Shown: one piece after another, positions 1-6,203 of the stretch | How positions within the stretch are numbered: position 1 is the first letter of the stretch | Layout: each line of letters starts with the position of its first letter | Assembly (NCBI GenBank): GCA_031428695.1 | Contig: JANOYE010000334.1 | Location: forward strand, 1 to 15,197 | Direction: 5' to 3' | From: JANYCG01 sp031428695 | GTDB taxonomy: Bacteria; Pseudomonadota; Gammaproteobacteria; Burkholderiales; Burkholderiaceae_C | Length of the DNA stretch: 15,197 nucleotides | Made by a program: the position numbers and the translations under genes | The notes under the pieces: model-generated | What the model saw: the letters and a program-made list of their open reading frames with translations, nothing else | The model's database searches: none | Told to the model about the DNA's origin: nothing

Positions 1-1
1 G

Positions 2-517
2 GATGTGATGCTCGACCTGGCAATCGCCGAGAACCTGCAAACCGTCTTCACCGCGCAACTGCTCAACTCCGACGAAGAAGCCGTTGGCCGCATGCTCAAC
101 CACCCGCACAGCATCGTCAGCCTGAGTGACGCCGGTGCGCACCTGACCTTCTTCAACGACGCCGGCTTCGGCCTGCACCTGATGGGCCACTGGGCGCGCG
201 ATCTCGGGGCTATGTCGATGGGCGAAGCCGTGCGCCGCCTCACCAGCCAGCCAGCGCAAGTCTTCGGCATGCAAGAGCGCGGCACGATCCGCGAAGGCTA
301 CGCGGCGGATCTGCTTTTGTTCGACCCGAAGACTGTGGCACGCGGGCCCAAGCGCCGCGTGTTTGACCTGCCGGGCGGCGCAGCGCGGTTGACGACTGAC
401 GCGGTGGGCGTGCACGGCGTGTGGGTCAACGGGCGGCTGGTTGCCAACGCCGATGGGCTGCTGGCAACGACGCCGCTGGCGGGGGAGTTGTTGACGCGGT
501 TTTCAGTTTCCGGTTGA
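2..517 (+). CDS. N-acyl-D-amino-acid deacylase-type amidohydrolase, 3' end
   Basis: This is the C-terminal ~171 residues of a protein whose reading frame is open through the left edge, so the start lies outside the window. The family (amidohydrolase superfamily, D-aminoacylase/Amidohydro_3 group) hydrolyses amide bonds such as N-acyl-D-amino acids with a metal centre in a TIM barrel. Visible support is the SLSDAGAH segment (nt ~119-142), whose Asp matches the metal-binding Asp at the end of strand 8. It is followed by the usual closing pattern: SQPAQVFGMQERGTIREGYAADLLLFDP, then the small beta-sandwich tail with VWVNGRLV near the C-terminus. The final residues after LLTRFSVSG look complete. 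The exact substrate cannot be told from the C-terminus, and the family contains many enzymes of unknown specificity. It ends 246 bp before the convergent oxidoreductase gene. Confidence 0.8.
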   Translation, partial: DVMLDLAIAENLQTVFTAQLLNSDEEAVGRMLNHPHSIVSLSDAGAHLTFFNDAGFGLHLMGHWARDLGAMSMGEAVRRLTSQPAQVFGMQERGTIREGYAADLLLFDPKTVARGPKRRVFDLPGGAARLTTDAVGVHGVWVNGRLVANADGLLATTPLAGELLTRFSVSG

Positions 518-710
518 ACAGCAAGCTGAACATCCAATGCAGAAACCCCGCTTTTTCCAGGCGGTCAATCAAGCCGCCGACCGCCAACTTGCTTTGAGCC
601 GGTTGGAATTTCCAAGAGTCACAAAAAAAATGATAGCAACTTACGTATGTTTTACGTGACTTAGGGGCCAATTTGGCTCAAAAACTTGGACAATCTGGTG
701 ATTTTGGAAC

Positions 711-736
711 AATAATTAATACCTGTATTAATTATT
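711..736. repeat. AT-rich perfect 12-bp palindrome between convergent genes
   Basis: Arms AATAATTAATAC (711-722) and GTATTAATTATT (725-736) are exact reverse complements around a 2-base centre. The site lies in the 246-bp gap between the ends of two convergent genes, 28 bp past the stop of the oxidoreductase in its own direction. It could fold as a weak terminator hairpin or bind a protein. It lacks a GC-rich stem, so classic intrinsic termination is doubtful. Confidence 0.6.
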
Positions 737-763
737 GAAGCAAACCAGCCTTGGCGCCTGCCG

Positions 764-1804
764 TCATTCTTGCGCCAGCCGGATGATCCGTTTGCCCAGG
801 TTTTCACCTCGGTACAAGCCGGCGATGGCGTCAGGCGCGTGTTCAATGTCGTCGAGCACCTCTTCCAGGTACTGAATTTTCCCAGCGTGCACCCAAGCGC
901 GTAAATCTTTCAGTGCCCCCTCGAATTGGTCGGTGTGATCGAAGATCACGAATCCTTGCATGCGGGCGCGTTTGACCAGCAAGTGGCGCTCCACGCGCGG
1001 CCCCAGCGGAAACGGCTCCCAGCTCGCCACTGACGCCGTGCCGCAAATCACAATCCGCGCGCCGGGGTTCAGGTGGGCCATCACGGCGTCGCTGATAGCG
1101 CCTGCCGTGTTGTCGAAATAGACATCGACGCCGCCCGCGCAAGCGGTGGCCAACTGTTGCTTGAATGCCGTCGATTTGTAGTCCACAGCCTGGTCAAAAC
1201 CAAACCGATCCAGGCACAGTTTGCGTTTGGTTTCACTGCCGGCGATGCCAATGGTTTTGCAGCCGTGAATCTTCGCAATCTGCCCGACGCACGAGCCTAC
1301 CGCGCCTGCGGCGGTGGAGACCACCACCGTCTCACCGGCTTTCGGCTGGCCAATCTGCAAAAGCCCGTAGTGGGCCGTCAAGCCGTTCATGCCCAGCACG
1401 CCCAAGGCGGTGGAGTGCGGCAAGCCAGTCTCTTCCACGCGGCGCTGGATGGCCTTGGGGCTCACGACGGCATAGTCCTGCCAGCCAAACAAACCGGTCA
1501 CCCAGGTGCCCACGGGCCAATCGGCGGCATTGGAGGTGACGATCTGGCCGACCGCAAACGAACGCATCACCGCGCCAATGGCCACCGGCTCTGAATAATT
1601 CGCCGCCGCGCTGACCCAGCCGCGCATGGCCGGTTCGACCGACAAATACACGTTGCGCACCAGCACCTGGCCCGGCCCCGGCACGGGCACGGGCGTCTCG
1701 ACAATTTCAAAATCCAGTGCCTGTGGGATCGCCACCGGGCGGCTTTTCAACAAAACTTGGCGGTTACGGGCGGCGTTGGGTTTATCCATCATGGGTTCTT
1801 TCAT
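764..1804 (-). CDS. NADP-dependent oxidoreductase, medium-chain MDR family (CurA / leukotriene B4 12-hydroxydehydrogenase-like)
   Basis: A 346-residue zinc-free medium-chain dehydrogenase/reductase, a cytosolic enzyme that typically reduces alpha,beta-unsaturated ketones or aldehydes with NADPH. The N-terminal GroES-like part carries the VPVPGPGQVLVRNVYLSVEP pattern followed by MRGWV, characteristic of the CurA/PTGR/YncB branch. The Rossmann domain shows TVVVSTAAGAVGSCVGQIAK (AAGAVGS nucleotide loop), then GIAGSETK for the adenosine-phosphate pocket, then DVYFDNTAG. The C-terminal ENLGKRIIRL also fits the family. Length is normal (330-350). The start is taken at ATG 1804; ATGs at 1792 and 1789 are possible alternatives and no strong Shine-Dalgarno separates them. 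It is divergent from the MaoC gene across an 88-bp intergenic region with a dyad, so the two sides may be co-regulated. Substrate unknown. Confidence 0.9.
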   Translation of the reverse strand: MKEPMMDKPNAARNRQVLLKSRPVAIPQALDFEIVETPVPVPGPGQVLVRNVYLSVEPAMRGWVSAAANYSEPVAIGAVMRSFAVGQIVTSNAADWPVGTWVTGLFGWQDYAVVSPKAIQRRVEETGLPHSTALGVLGMNGLTAHYGLLQIGQPKAGETVVVSTAAGAVGSCVGQIAKIHGCKTIGIAGSETKRKLCLDRFGFDQAVDYKSTAFKQQLATACAGGVDVYFDNTAGAISDAVMAHLNPGARIVICGTASVASWEPFPLGPRVERHLLVKRARMQGFVIFDHTDQFEGALKDLRAWVHAGKIQYLEEVLDDIEHAPDAIAGLYRGENLGKRIIRLAQE

Positions 1805-1834
1805 CTTTAGCGATCAATTGGGTGGCGTCCAAAT

Positions 1835-1861
1835 ATGAAACACATGCCTACAATGTTTCAT
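1835..1861. promoter_or_regulatory. candidate operator: ATGAAACA-N11-TGTTTCAT dyad
   Basis: A perfect 8-bp inverted repeat (1835-1842 and 1854-1861) with an 11-base spacer sits in the 88-bp divergent intergenic region between the MDR oxidoreductase (-) and the MaoC hydratase (+). The position and symmetry fit a dimeric regulator controlling both directions. No regulator gene is present in the window to pair with it, and the motif is not one I can assign to a named family. Confidence 0.5.
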
Positions 1862-1892
1862 TAAACGCTTTTATTACATAGGGAAACCATCA

Positions 1893-2345
1893 ATGGCCGG
1901 ACTCTGGTTTGAACAGTTCAGTGTGGGGCAAGCTTTCGACCACGAAATCCGCCGAACGGTGCTTGAGAGCGACAACATGTGGTTCAGCAACGCCACTTGC
2001 AACCCCGCCGCGCTGCACATCGACGCCGAATATTGCAAGGGCACCGAATTCGGCAAACCCATCGTCAACAGCATCTTCACCCTGGGCCTCGTGATTGGCC
2101 TGTCGGTCCAACAGACCACGCTGGGCACCACCATCGCCAACCTGGGCATGACAGAGGTGCGTTTCCCGGCTCCGGTGTTCGCGGGCGACACCATCCGTTC
2201 GCGCACCACGGTGAAAGAAATTCGGGCCAGCAAGTCGCGGCCCAACGCTGGCATCGTCACCTTCTTGCACCAGGGGCTGAACCAAAGGGGCGAAGAGGTC
2301 TGCACCTGCACACGCCAAGCGCTGATGTTGAGGAAGCCTGCATGA
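1893..2345 (+). CDS. MaoC-like hydratase (mesaconyl-CoA-hydratase-type hot-dog protein)
   Basis: A 150-residue single hot-dog-fold protein of the MaoC dehydratase family, which adds water across the double bond of enoyl-CoA thioesters. The active-site helix region reads NPAALHIDAEY at residues 37-47, followed by FGKPIVNSIFTLGL, the pattern of MaoC proteins of the mesaconyl-CoA hydratase kind. His42 corresponds to the catalytic His. The Asp of the canonical (R)-hydratase D-x4-H dyad is not at its usual place (T35-C36-N37 instead), so the chemistry may rely on a different residue. A GGGA stretch at 1881-1884 is a modest ribosome site. The stop overlaps the start of the CoA-ester lyase gene (ATGA), so the two are translationally coupled and probably act in sequence on the same hydroxyacyl-CoA. 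The substrate is inferred only. Confidence 0.88.
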   Translation: MAGLWFEQFSVGQAFDHEIRRTVLESDNMWFSNATCNPAALHIDAEYCKGTEFGKPIVNSIFTLGLVIGLSVQQTTLGTTIANLGMTEVRFPAPVFAGDTIRSRTTVKEIRASKSRPNAGIVTFLHQGLNQRGEEVCTCTRQALMLRKPA

Positions 2346-3226
2346 AGCTCAGGTCGATGCTTTTCGTGCCGGCGGACAACGAACGCAAGCTTGCCAAAGG
2401 CTTGACGAGCCCAGCTGACGCGCTGATTCTTGACCTGGAAGATGCGGTGGCCCCGAGCCGCAAACACGGCGCTCGGCAAACGGCAGCCAATTTCATCAGC
2501 GCCCACGCCGGCACGTTGAAAACGAAGCTGTTCGTGCGTGTCAACCCGTTCGATGCCGGCCTCGCAATGGGCGATCTCGCCGCTGTTGTCGTGCCGGGGC
2601 TGGCTGGCATCATGCTGCCCAAACCCAACGGCGTTGCCGACCTGATCCGCCTTGGGCATTGCCTGGACGCACTGGAGGCCCGTGCCGGTATCGAAGCTGG
2701 CAGCATCGCCATTCTGCCGGTGGCTACAGAGACAGCTCAGGCGATGTTGAACATGAACGGTTTCGCGGCCCTCGCGCGCCCTGCGCACCTTCCCCGGTTG
2801 GCGGCAGTCACATGGGGCGCGGAAGATTTGTCAGCGGCCATCGGCGCCATTTCGAACCGCGAAGAAGATGGCAGTTATTCACCCCTCTACGACCTGGCCG
2901 CATCGATGTGCCTGTGCGCCGCTGCCGCCGCTGCCGTGCAAGCCATCGACACAGTGTTTGTCGACTTCCGCGATGCGGCGGGGTTGCAGGCTGCCTGCCA
3001 GGTGTCTCGCCGGCGTGGCTTCAAGGGCCGCATGGCCATTCACCCGGATCAGGTGGCGATCATCAACGAGGCCTATTCACCGTCTGCCGCCGACATCGCC
3101 CACGCGCAGCGCATTGTGGACGCCTTTGCCGCAGCGCCTGATGCAGGCGCATTGAGCATTGACGGCGCCATGATCGACATGCCGCATTTGATCCAGGCGC
3201 GGCGCACTTTGGCGTCTATTGTCTGA
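2342..3226 (+). CDS. CoA ester lyase, CitE/HpcH-HpaI aldolase family
   Basis: A 294-residue Mg-dependent TIM-barrel lyase of the citrate lyase beta/malyl-CoA lyase family, which splits (or forms) 3-hydroxyacyl-CoA compounds such as malyl-, methylmalyl- or citramalyl-CoA into two smaller pieces. Family landmarks are SMLFVPADNERKL at residues 5-17, DALILDLEDAV at 26-36, the phosphate/CoA Arg in VRVNPFD at 65-71, LPKPN at 92-96, metal-ligand Glu130 in PVATETAQA and the metal-ligand Asp162 in WGAEDLSA, with IHPDQV near residue 235. The open frame extends well upstream inside the MaoC gene, but the ATG at 2342 gives the family N-terminus and the ATGA coupling. Pairing with a MaoC hydratase repeats the hydratase-lyase arrangement of C4/C5 dicarboxylic acid pathways. 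Which acyl-CoA it cuts is not determinable here. Confidence 0.9.
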   Translation: MKLRSMLFVPADNERKLAKGLTSPADALILDLEDAVAPSRKHGARQTAANFISAHAGTLKTKLFVRVNPFDAGLAMGDLAAVVVPGLAGIMLPKPNGVADLIRLGHCLDALEARAGIEAGSIAILPVATETAQAMLNMNGFAALARPAHLPRLAAVTWGAEDLSAAIGAISNREEDGSYSPLYDLAASMCLCAAAAAAVQAIDTVFVDFRDAAGLQAACQVSRRRGFKGRMAIHPDQVAIINEAYSPSAADIAHAQRIVDAFAAAPDAGALSIDGAMIDMPHLIQARRTLASIV

Positions 3227-3324
3227 GCCGCGACGCTCAAAGGCTGATTGGCGGCGAATTGGCGCCTAGTTGGCGTCGTCGTAAACTCGATTCAACTTCG
3301 CTTAACGTTCGATCCACACCCAAC

Positions 3325-3329
3325 AGAGG
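3325..3329 (+). promoter_or_regulatory. ribosome binding site of the acyl-CoA dehydrogenase gene
   Basis: AGAGG ends six bases before ATG 3336, supporting that start. The preceding gap (3227-3324) shows three close GTTGGCG/ATTGGCG-type repeats but no clear terminator, so read-through from the CoA lyase gene is possible. Confidence 0.6.
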
Positions 3330-3335
3330 CACACC

Positions 3336-4625
3336 ATGAACTTCACACTCTCTGACACCCAAATCTACTGGCGCGACCGCGTCAAGGCATTCATGGACGC
3401 GCACGTTTATCCAGCGGTTCCGGTGTTCGATGCGCAGATGAAAGCCTTCGGCGAAAACCGTTGGCAGGTGGTGCCGATTGTTGAAGCGCTGAAGGTGAAG
3501 GCCAAGGCGGAAGGGCTGTGGAATCTGTTTTTGCCCAAGGACTCGGGACACGAAGACAGCCCCTACCGCGGCGCTGGCCTGACCAATTTGGAATACGCCA
3601 TTTGTGCGGAAGAGATGGGGCGGGTCAAATTTGCCTCTGAAGTCTTCAACTGCTCAGCCCCAGACACCGGCAACATGGAGGTTTTTGCCAGGTATGGTTC
3701 GGAAGAACACAAAAAGAAATGGCTATTGCCCCTGCTCGCAGGCGAGATTCGTTCGGCTTTCTTGATGACCGAACCTGATGTCGCCTCCAGCGACGCGACC
3801 AATATCGCCACCCGCATCGACCGTGATGGTGACCATTACGTCATCAACGGCACCAAATGGTGGTCCAGCGGCGTCGGTGACCCGCGTTGCAAGATCGCCA
3901 TCTTGATGGGCAAGACCAATCCGGAAGCGCCCAAACACTCACAACAGTCGCAAATCCTGGTGCCGCTGGACACCCCCGGCATCACGATTGTGCGTATGCT
4001 GCCGGTGTTTGGTTACGACGATGCGCCACATGGCCACGCCGAAGTGGTTTTGAAGGATGTGCGGGTTCCAGTGGAGAACTTGCTGCTCGGCGAAGGGCGC
4101 GGTTTCGAGATTGCGCAAGGCCGCCTCGGGCCGGGGCGCATCCACCATTGCATGCGCACCATCGGCGTGGCCGAAGTGGCGCTGGAGAAAATGGTGAAAC
4201 GCCTGCAAAGCCGCGTGGCGTTCGGCAAGCGCATCTCCGAACAATCGGTGTGGGAGCAGCGCGTGGCCGAGGCGCGCATTGACATCGAAATGACGCGCCT
4301 GTTGACGTTGAAAACCGCAGACATGATGGACAAACTGGGCAACCGCCATGCCCGCGCCGAGATTGCGATGATCAAGGTCGCCGCGCCTTTGGCCGCGCTG
4401 CGCATCATCGACCACGCGATTCAAGCGTTTGGCGCCGCCGGTGTCAGCAGCGACGCGGGTCTGGCGCGCGCTTACGCGAGCATGCGCACCATGCGCTTGG
4501 CCGACGGGCCGGACGAGGTTCACAACCGCACTATCGCGCGCCTGGAATATGGCCGCTACGGTGTGGAAAAAGGCGCCGGCAAAGGGGCTGAAAGCGCGAC
4601 CGAAAAATCCACCGCCAAAGTTTGA
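3336..4625 (+). CDS. Acyl-CoA dehydrogenase, ACAD10/11-like clade
   Basis: A 429-residue FAD enzyme that introduces a trans-2 double bond into an acyl-CoA and passes electrons to ETF. FAD/substrate landmarks are FLMTEPDVASSD (residues 142-153), KWWSSGVGDPRCK, and GPGRIHHCMR (265-274). The segment from there to the end (TLKTADMMDKLG, EIAMIKVAAP, QAFGAAGVSSD, RLADGPDEVH) closely follows what I remember of the dehydrogenase domain of mammalian ACAD11. At the position of the usual catalytic Glu in YEGT, this protein has Asp390 (ADGPDEVH), as expected for the clade. Family members include enzymes in 4-hydroxy-acid degradation working with an aminoglycoside-phosphotransferase-like kinase, but no kinase domain or gene is present here. 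The C-terminus has a low-complexity Lys/Ala/Glu tail after residue ~408. The gene is followed directly by an SDR gene. Confidence 0.93.
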   Translation: MNFTLSDTQIYWRDRVKAFMDAHVYPAVPVFDAQMKAFGENRWQVVPIVEALKVKAKAEGLWNLFLPKDSGHEDSPYRGAGLTNLEYAICAEEMGRVKFASEVFNCSAPDTGNMEVFARYGSEEHKKKWLLPLLAGEIRSAFLMTEPDVASSDATNIATRIDRDGDHYVINGTKWWSSGVGDPRCKIAILMGKTNPEAPKHSQQSQILVPLDTPGITIVRMLPVFGYDDAPHGHAEVVLKDVRVPVENLLLGEGRGFEIAQGRLGPGRIHHCMRTIGVAEVALEKMVKRLQSRVAFGKRISEQSVWEQRVAEARIDIEMTRLLTLKTADMMDKLGNRHARAEIAMIKVAAPLAALRIIDHAIQAFGAAGVSSDAGLARAYASMRTMRLADGPDEVHNRTIARLEYGRYGVEKGAGKGAESATEKSTAKV

Positions 4626-4629
4626 GGAG
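4624..4629 (+). promoter_or_regulatory. ribosome binding site for the SDR gene, overlapping the previous stop codon
   Basis: GAGGAG begins inside the TGA stop (4623-4625) of the acyl-CoA dehydrogenase and lies six bases before ATG 4636. This fixes the SDR start, rather than upstream in-frame codons, and indicates coupled translation of the pair. Confidence 0.75.
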
Positions 4630-4635
4630 TCCACC

Positions 4636-5400
4636 ATGTCTTTGTTTTCACTAACTGGCAAAGTGGCCGTCATCACCGGTTCTTCCAAAGGCATCGGCAA
4701 AGCCATTGCTGAACGCATGGCTGAGCAGGGCGCCAAGGTTGTGATCTCCTCCCGCAAACAGGTGCCGTGCGACGAGGTGGCGGCAGCCATCAACGCCAAA
4801 TACGGCGCAGGCACGGCGATTTCGGTGGCCGCCAACATCTCCAGCAAAGAGCAACTGAAAAACTTGGTGGACGTGGCCAATGAGAAGTTTGGCAAGATCG
4901 ACGTGTTGGTCTGCAACGCCGCCAGCAACCCGTATTACGGGCCGATGGCTGGGATTGAAGACGACCAGTTTCGCAAGATTCTGGACAACAACATCCTGTC
5001 CAACCACTGGTTGATCAACTTCGTGGCGCCGCAAATGATCGCCCGCAAAGACGGTTCGATCATCATCGTCAGCAGCATCGGCGGCCTGCGCGGCACACCG
5101 GTGATCGGCGCCTACGGCATCTCCAAAGCGGCCGATATGCAACTGGCCCGCAACCTGGCGCACGAGTTTGGCCCGCACAACATCCGCGTGAACTGCATCG
5201 CGCCGGGGCTGATCAAAACCGACTTTGCCAAGGCCCTGTGGGAAGACGCTGAGATGCTCAAGAAGCGCACCGCCACCACGCCGCTTCGGCGCATTGGAGA
5301 ACCTGATGAAATAGCGGGCGCAGCGGTGTTTCTGGCCTCGCAGGCCGGCTCGTTCATGACCGGGCAGTCGCTGGTGATTGATGGTGGCGTGACCATCTAA
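4636..5400 (+). CDS. SDR family oxidoreductase (classical short-chain dehydrogenase)
   Basis: A 254-residue classical short-chain dehydrogenase/reductase, cytosolic, interconverting a hydroxyl and a keto group with a nicotinamide cofactor. The dinucleotide loop TGSSKGIG is at residues 14-21, NAAS at 94-97, and the catalytic set is Asn119, Ser147, Tyr160 and Lys164 (YGISK). Arg40-Lys41 after the second strand suggest NADP(H) preference, which is an inference. The tail PLRRIGEPDEIAGAAVFLAS and GQSLVIDGG is standard. It directly follows the ACAD11-like gene with a 10-bp gap. Short-chain dehydrogenases of this type recur beside such dehydrogenases, where they would oxidise the hydroxyacyl intermediate. 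This is the last gene of the + strand run before the queC inverted repeat. Confidence 0.93.
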   Translation: MSLFSLTGKVAVITGSSKGIGKAIAERMAEQGAKVVISSRKQVPCDEVAAAINAKYGAGTAISVAANISSKEQLKNLVDVANEKFGKIDVLVCNAASNPYYGPMAGIEDDQFRKILDNNILSNHWLINFVAPQMIARKDGSIIIVSSIGGLRGTPVIGAYGISKAADMQLARNLAHEFGPHNIRVNCIAPGLIKTDFAKALWEDAEMLKKRTATTPLRRIGEPDEIAGAAVFLASQAGSFMTGQSLVIDGGVTI

Positions 5401-5412
5401 ACCATTGAAAAC

Positions 5413-5477
5413 AATTGGGGTCAGATTCCAATTAATTATGCAAAGTGCGCATAGATAATTGGAATCTGACCCCAATT
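5413..5477. repeat. perfect 22-bp inverted repeat (GGGGTCAGATTCC type) in front of queC
   Basis: Positions 5413-5434 and 5456-5477 are exact reverse complements, core GGGGTCAGATTCC. Inside them a second stem, TATGC (5437-5441) with GCATA (5449-5453), closes a 7-base loop, so transcripts in either direction can form one very long hairpin. There is no U-tract, so it is not a textbook terminator. From memory, GGGGTCAG-containing inverted repeats are dispersed in betaproteobacterial genomes, often linked to REP-associated Y1 transposases; no such transposase is in this window. It replaces any visible Shine-Dalgarno for queC. Confidence 0.85.
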
Positions 5478-5483
5478 AATTTT

Positions 5484-6203
5484 ATGCACAAGTCGGCATT
5501 GGTCTTGTTTTCAGGAGGGCAGGACTCCACCACCTGCCTGGCGCTGGCGCTCACAAAATATGAGCGTGTGGAGACCATTGCGTTTGACTGCCGGCAGCGC
5601 CACCATGTCGAGCTGGAGTCCCGGCTGAACGTGTTGCGCGAAATGAAGGCACAGTTTCCGGCTTGGGCACCCAAGATGGGGGAAGACCACTTGCTTGACC
5701 TGGCCGTGCTCGGCGAGGTGAGTGAAACCTCACTGACGCGCGACACCGCGTTCAAGATGGAGCAAAGCGGCCTGCCCAATACGTTCGTTCCAGGCCGCAA
5801 CCTTTTGTTCCTCACGCTGGCCGCCGCTGTGGCCTACCGGCGCGATTTGCAGGTGATCGTCACCGGCGTGTGCGAGACCGATTTTTCTGGCTACCCCGAT
5901 TGCCGCGACGACACCATGAAGGCCATGCAGTTGGCGCTGTCGCTGGGCATGGACAAGCGGTATTTGATCGAAACGCCGTTGATGTGGATCGACAAAGCCG
6001 CGACGTGGCAATTGGCTGAATCGTTGGGCGCGCAATCCGGGTCGTCCGGCGGCGGCGGCGCCCTGGTGAATCTCATCATCGAACACACCCACACCTGTTA
6101 TTTGGGTGACCGCGAACATCGACACGCCTGGGGTTATGGCTGCGGTGCCTGCCCGGCTTGCGAGCTGCGCGCGCGTGGTTTCGCAAAATTCAGCGGGCAG
6201 TGA
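5484..6203 (+). CDS. queC: 7-cyano-7-deazaguanine synthase QueC
   Basis: A 239-residue enzyme that converts 7-carboxy-7-deazaguanine to preQ0 using ATP and ammonia, in the pathway to queuosine in tRNA. The N-terminal PP-loop motif SGGQDSTT is at residues 10-17. FVPGRNLLFL, GVCETDFSGYPDCRD and HTHTCYLGDREHRHAWGYGC are highly characteristic. The zinc site is formed by Cys205, Cys220, Cys223 and Cys226. ATG 5484 is chosen because the family N-terminus begins there; a GTG at 5445 is in frame but lies inside the inverted repeat and would add 13 foreign residues. A Gly/Ser-rich stretch (QSGSSGGGGAL, ~residues 184-194) is longer than the usual LGGE at this point. No other que gene is adjacent. The 3' end overlaps the opposite-strand ABC gene by 14 bp. 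Confidence 0.97.
   Translation: MHKSALVLFSGGQDSTTCLALALTKYERVETIAFDCRQRHHVELESRLNVLREMKAQFPAWAPKMGEDHLLDLAVLGEVSETSLTRDTAFKMEQSGLPNTFVPGRNLLFLTLAAAVAYRRDLQVIVTGVCETDFSGYPDCRDDTMKAMQLALSLGMDKRYLIETPLMWIDKAATWQLAESLGAQSGSSGGGGALVNLIIEHTHTCYLGDREHRHAWGYGCGACPACELRARGFAKFSGQ

Noticed and set aside
1979..2341. N-terminal extension of the CoA-ester lyase frame from 1979
   Set aside because: The upstream part is out-of-frame translation of the MaoC gene, rich in His/Arg/Gln; the family start is ATG 2342.
3939..4928. 329-residue - strand open frame across the acyl-CoA dehydrogenase and SDR genes
   Set aside because: It spans two genuine genes in opposite orientation and shows no family pattern; it is a composition artefact.
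5401..5483. preQ1 riboswitch in front of queC
   Set aside because: The leader is wholly taken up by the inverted repeat; I see no preQ1-type aptamer elements, and the fold is a simple hairpin.
5445..5483. Upstream GTG start for queC at 5445
   Set aside because: It lies in the loop of the inverted repeat and would add residues not found at the QueC N-terminus; ATG 5484 gives the family start.
5484..6203. 7-deazaguanine DNA-modification (dpd-like) or phage defence island around queC
   Set aside because: Neighbours are housekeeping-type metabolic and transport genes; no transglycosylase, helicase, nuclease or phage gene is present.
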